Origin: DASSHC01 sp035693105
GTDB taxonomy: Bacteria > Chloroflexota > Chloroflexia > Thermomicrobiales > Thermomicrobiaceae
Direction: 5' to 3'
Length of the DNA: 7,118 nt
Assembly: GCA_035693105.1 (NCBI GenBank)
Contig: DASSHC010000041.1
Location: 1 to 7,118 of the forward strand
In this document: in pieces, positions 5,455 through 7,118 of the stretch
How the letters are laid out: each line of letters begins with the position of its first letter
Numbering within the stretch: position 1 is the first letter of the stretch
Notes under the pieces: model-generated
Databases searched by the model: none
What the model saw: the letters and a program-made list of their open reading frames with translations, nothing else
What the model was told of the DNA's origin: nothing
Position numbers and translations under genes: made by a program

Positions 5455-6197
5455 GACTTCTTCAGCTCCGCTTCGACGGCCGCCTGCACGCTGTCCCAGG
5501 TGGCCGAGCTGAGCTGCTGACCATTGACGAAGATGGTCGGCGTGCCGCCCAGCTTCTGCTGCTGCGCCGACTGCAGGTCCTGCTGCACCTGCTGCGCCGT
5601 GGCGCCGGAGTCGAGACACTGGTTGAACTGCCCGGTGTCGAGCCCCAGCTTGCTGGCGATGTTCTTCAGGTACGTCTTGGTCACCTTGCCCGAGTTCTCG
5701 CTCGGCTGGTTGGCGTAGAGCGTGTCGTGGTAAGCCCAGAACTGGCCCTGCTTGGCGGCACAGTCGGCTCCCTGGGCGGCGAGCGTCGACTCGGGGCCGA
5801 TGAAGGCGTAGTCCCGGAACTCGAACTTGACCTTGCCGGTCTGCACGTATTGACTGACGAGCTGCGGTTTCACCGAACTGGTGAATTGCTTACAGATGGG
5901 TCATTGGTAGTCGCCCCATTCGACGACGGTGACCGGGGCGTTGGGGTCGCCCATGGTGCGGTCGCTGGTCGGCACGCCGGTCGGCGCTCCCTCGGCGGCC
6001 ACGATGTCGCTGATACCGCCACCGTTGCCGCTGGTGACGCGGGGCACCAGGATCAGCGCCAGGCCGGCGATCAGCGCGAGGCCGATGGCGCCGACGACGA
6101 GGCCCAGGCGGCGGTTCCGGGCGGCGCGCTCCTCCGCGGCCTTCCGCTCGGCGCGGCGCGAGCGACGCTCCTCCGAGCGAGGGGACTTGTTGCTCAT
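5451..6197 (-). CDS. Putative selenocysteine-containing DsbA-like oxidoreductase (UPIC active site, in-frame TGA)
   Basis: Read through one in-frame TGA (5903-5901), this is a 248-residue anchored thioredoxin-fold protein: a very basic cytosolic N-terminus (1-30), one membrane segment (about 31-51, LGLVVGAIGLALIAGLALILV), a linker, then a DsbA-like domain. The TGA is codon 99, within VVEWGDYQ-U-PIC-KQF, exactly the first cysteine of CxxC; C102 is the second. The paralogue at 1263-1952 has VVEWGNYLCPHCADF there. The downstream half is intact: C146 (GADCAAKQGQFWAYHDTLY), C194 (FNQCLDSG), cis-proline P220 (GTPTIFVNGQ). The start ATG has AGGAAAGG upstream, 11-12 bases away. The stop at 5453-5451, itself TGA, overlaps the GTG of VKOR, the likely partner that reoxidises it. 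A SECIS-like hairpin follows the internal TGA. Without readthrough the products would be a 98-residue anchor and a domain lacking the nucleophile. The alternative is a pseudogene or base error. Confidence 0.72.
5862..5895 (-). promoter_or_regulatory. SECIS-like stem-loop just after the in-frame UGA
   Basis: In the mRNA, UUCACC (5885-5880) and GGUGAA (5874-5869) form a perfect 6-bp stem with the 5-nt loop AGUUC (5879-5875). The loop begins 22 nt after the UGA and has G as its second base. A lower stem CUGU/GCAG (5895-5892 with 5865-5862) may extend it across an internal loop. This fits the known bacterial SECIS plan: a small apical loop with a G in the first two bases, roughly 16-37 nt after UGA, within the coding region. 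I folded it by eye only. Confidence 0.6.
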
Positions 6198-6242
6198 CGA
6201 TTCGACTGCCCTTTCCTGGCAGACAACTCCTCACGTGGCGGA

Positions 6243-6251
6243 ATGGTACCA
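6243..6251 (-). promoter_or_regulatory. Possible extended -10 promoter of the dsbA-VKOR operon
   Basis: Minus strand TGGTACCAT (6251-6243) is TGn plus TACCAT (4/6), about 45 bases before the dsbA ATG at 6197, similar in form to the mreB element TGATACAAT. No clear -35 is seen. The core is also a perfect palindrome, TGGTACCA. Confidence 0.3.
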
Positions 6252-6290
6252 CGCGAGCTCGGGCGCGCATGGGGGGAGAATTCTGTACGG

Positions 6291-6393
6291 GCCCTCACCC
6301 CAACCCCTCTCCCCTGCGGGGGCGAGGGGCTTATGTAGGACTATCGTAACCTGCTCCCTCTCCCGCGCACGGGAGAGGGCGGGGGGTGAGGGC
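6291..6393. repeat. C-rich intergenic inverted-repeat element with two internal hairpins; possible terminator
   Basis: Outer 11-bp arms GCCCTCACCCC (6291-6301) and GGGGTGAGGGC (6383-6393) are exact inverted repeats. Inside are two hairpins: 6304-6329 (CCCCTC/GAGGGG plus an inner CCCC/GGGG) and 6356-6379 (CCCTCTCCCG/CGGGAGAGGG, 10 bp, 4-nt loop). This looks like the dispersed palindromic CCCTCACCCC / CCCTCTCCC repeats found between genes in many GC-rich bacteria. It fills most of the gap between the acyl-CoA dehydrogenase stop and the dsbA-VKOR operon and could end transcription of the former, though no T-run follows. Confidence 0.75.
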
Positions 6394-6424
6394 AACCCCG
6401 GGGCGGGGGGGATGAGGGCTCGCG

Positions 6425-7118
6425 CTACACCGCCGCGAGCTGGCTCGGCTGCCAGGTCTCGATCTCGGCGATCAGCTCGGGGAGCGGGGTCAGCTCCGAC
6501 GGCTCGAGCATGAGGCCGGCGGTGGGCGGGAAGAGCGCGGCGATCTTGGCGCGCTCCAGGTAGCGCTCGATGATCTTGACCTGAATGTGCGCCGCGCCCT
6601 CGTAGATGCGCAGCACGGCCGAGTCGCGGAAGATGCGCGAGATCGGCATCTCGTTGACGTAGCCGGCGCCACCGTGCAGCAGCATGGCGTCGCCGGCGGC
6701 CCAGAGCGCGGTCTCGCTGGCGATCAGCTTGGCTAGCGAGGCCCAGACGAAGAAGAGGGGATCACCGTCGGCCTCCTGGCGCGCGGCCTTGTCGACCAGA
6801 TACTCGGCCAGCTCTACCTGCCGCCGCAGCACCGCCAGGTGATTGGCGACGGCCGGGATGTCTTGCAGCAGGCGGCCGAACTGCTCGCGCTGGGCGGTGT
6901 ACTGCTCGGCCTCGTCGAGCGCGCCGCGTGCGATGCCGGCGGCCTGGGCCGCGATCCAGACGCGCGAGTGCTCCAGCGTGGCGTTGACGACATCCCAGCC
7001 TTCATTGAGCCGGCCGAGGATGGCCGCGTCGGGCACGAAGACATTTTCGAAGATCGGCTCGCAGAGGGTCGAGCCGGCCTGGCCCAGCTTGTCGTAGGGC
7101 TTGGGCATCAGGAAGCCC
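6425..7118 (-). CDS. Acyl-CoA dehydrogenase family protein, C-terminal part (cut by window edge)
   Basis: FAD-dependent enzyme that introduces a trans double bond between C2 and C3 of acyl-CoA esters and passes electrons to ETF. Only the last roughly 230 residues are in the window; the frame is open to the right edge (…GFLMPKPYDKLGQAGS), so the N-terminal FAD/substrate domain lies outside. Family features are: the end of the beta domain (FENVFVPDAAILGRLNEGWDVVNATLEHSR), the helical-domain signature YTAQREQFGRLLQDIPAV, LLHGGAGYVNEMPISRIFRD (flavin-contacting GGxGY), and RIYEGAAHIQVKIIERYL. The Glu in YEG is at the position of the catalytic base of medium-chain acyl-CoA dehydrogenase. A tail of about 35 residues rich in Pro and Glu follows the usual end. 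Substrate chain length cannot be told. It is not obviously linked in function to the downstream dsbA-VKOR pair. Confidence 0.93.
   Translation of the reverse strand, partial: GFLMPKPYDKLGQAGSTLCEPIFENVFVPDAAILGRLNEGWDVVNATLEHSRVWIAAQAAGIARGALDEAEQYTAQREQFGRLLQDIPAVANHLAVLRRQVELAEYLVDKAARQEADGDPLFFVWASLAKLIASETALWAAGDAMLLHGGAGYVNEMPISRIFRDSAVLRIYEGAAHIQVKIIERYLERAKIAALFPPTAGLMLEPSELTPLPELIAEIETWQPSQLAAV

Noticed and set aside
5455..5619. N-terminal extension of VKOR up to 5619
   Set aside because: The extra 55 residues are read from the DsbA-like coding region in another frame, are Ala/Gly/Arg-rich and not VKOR-like; the GTG overlapping the dsbA stop is the better start.
5451..6197. Calling the two halves (5901-6197 and 5451-5873) separate genes or a frameshifted pseudogene
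   Set aside because: They are in the same frame, separated only by one TGA at the active-site cysteine, and every other domain feature is intact. I still list nonsense mutation or base error as the main alternative.
5451..6197. Reassignment of TGA to an amino acid throughout the genome
   Set aside because: TGA ends the acetamidase, GIY-YIG-like and VKOR genes and this same gene at sensible places, so only local recoding fits.

Overview
This is a GC-rich bacterial chromosome segment. Its mix of genes (a LytR-CpsA-Psr cell-wall protein, an MreB-type actin, membrane-anchored DsbA-like proteins, a VKOR-type oxidase, an acetamidase/formamidase and an acyl-CoA dehydrogenase) and its C-rich intergenic inverted repeat would suit a Chloroflexota (Thermomicrobia-like) or similar Gram-positive-related lineage. 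That assignment is inference; there is no rRNA or other marker here.

Layout. Almost everything is on the minus strand. Reading in the direction of transcription from the right edge: the 3' part of an acyl-CoA dehydrogenase (7118-6425); a hairpin-rich intergenic repeat (6393-6291); a two-gene disulfide-forming operon, made of a membrane-anchored DsbA-like protein (6197-5451) and a VKOR/DsbB-like membrane oxidase (5454-5002) whose GTG start overlaps the dsbA stop; an LCP-family protein (4910-3702) with its own likely promoter; and an MreB/Mbl-like protein (3645-2587), also with its own likely promoter. A small plus-strand gene for a GIY-YIG-like protein with degenerate signature motifs (2239-2574) converges on mreB. 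Further left, again on the minus strand, are a second anchored DsbA-like protein (1952-1263) and an acetamidase/formamidase (1099-101).

Main discovery. The DsbA-like gene at 5451-6197 has a single in-frame TGA (5903-5901) exactly where the first cysteine of the CxxC active site should be, so the protein would read U-P-I-C. The paralogue at 1263-1952 has C-P-H-C at the same place. The frame is intact on both sides of the TGA, and a hairpin with bacterial SECIS-like geometry (6-bp stem, 5-nt loop beginning AG, loop starting 22 nt after the UGA) follows at once. The best reading is a selenocysteine-containing DsbA-like oxidoreductase translationally coupled to a VKOR partner. A nonsense mutation or sequencing error is the main alternative.

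Other points. A 58-bp stretch of the acetamidase coding sequence (56/58 identical) recurs 1121 bp away in the same orientation, upstream of the GIY-YIG-like gene, so the two copies bracket the second dsbA. The two DsbA-like proteins and VKOR probably work outside the membrane on disulfides of secreted or envelope proteins, while LCP and MreB serve wall-polymer attachment and cell shape. The window is therefore rich in cell-envelope functions.
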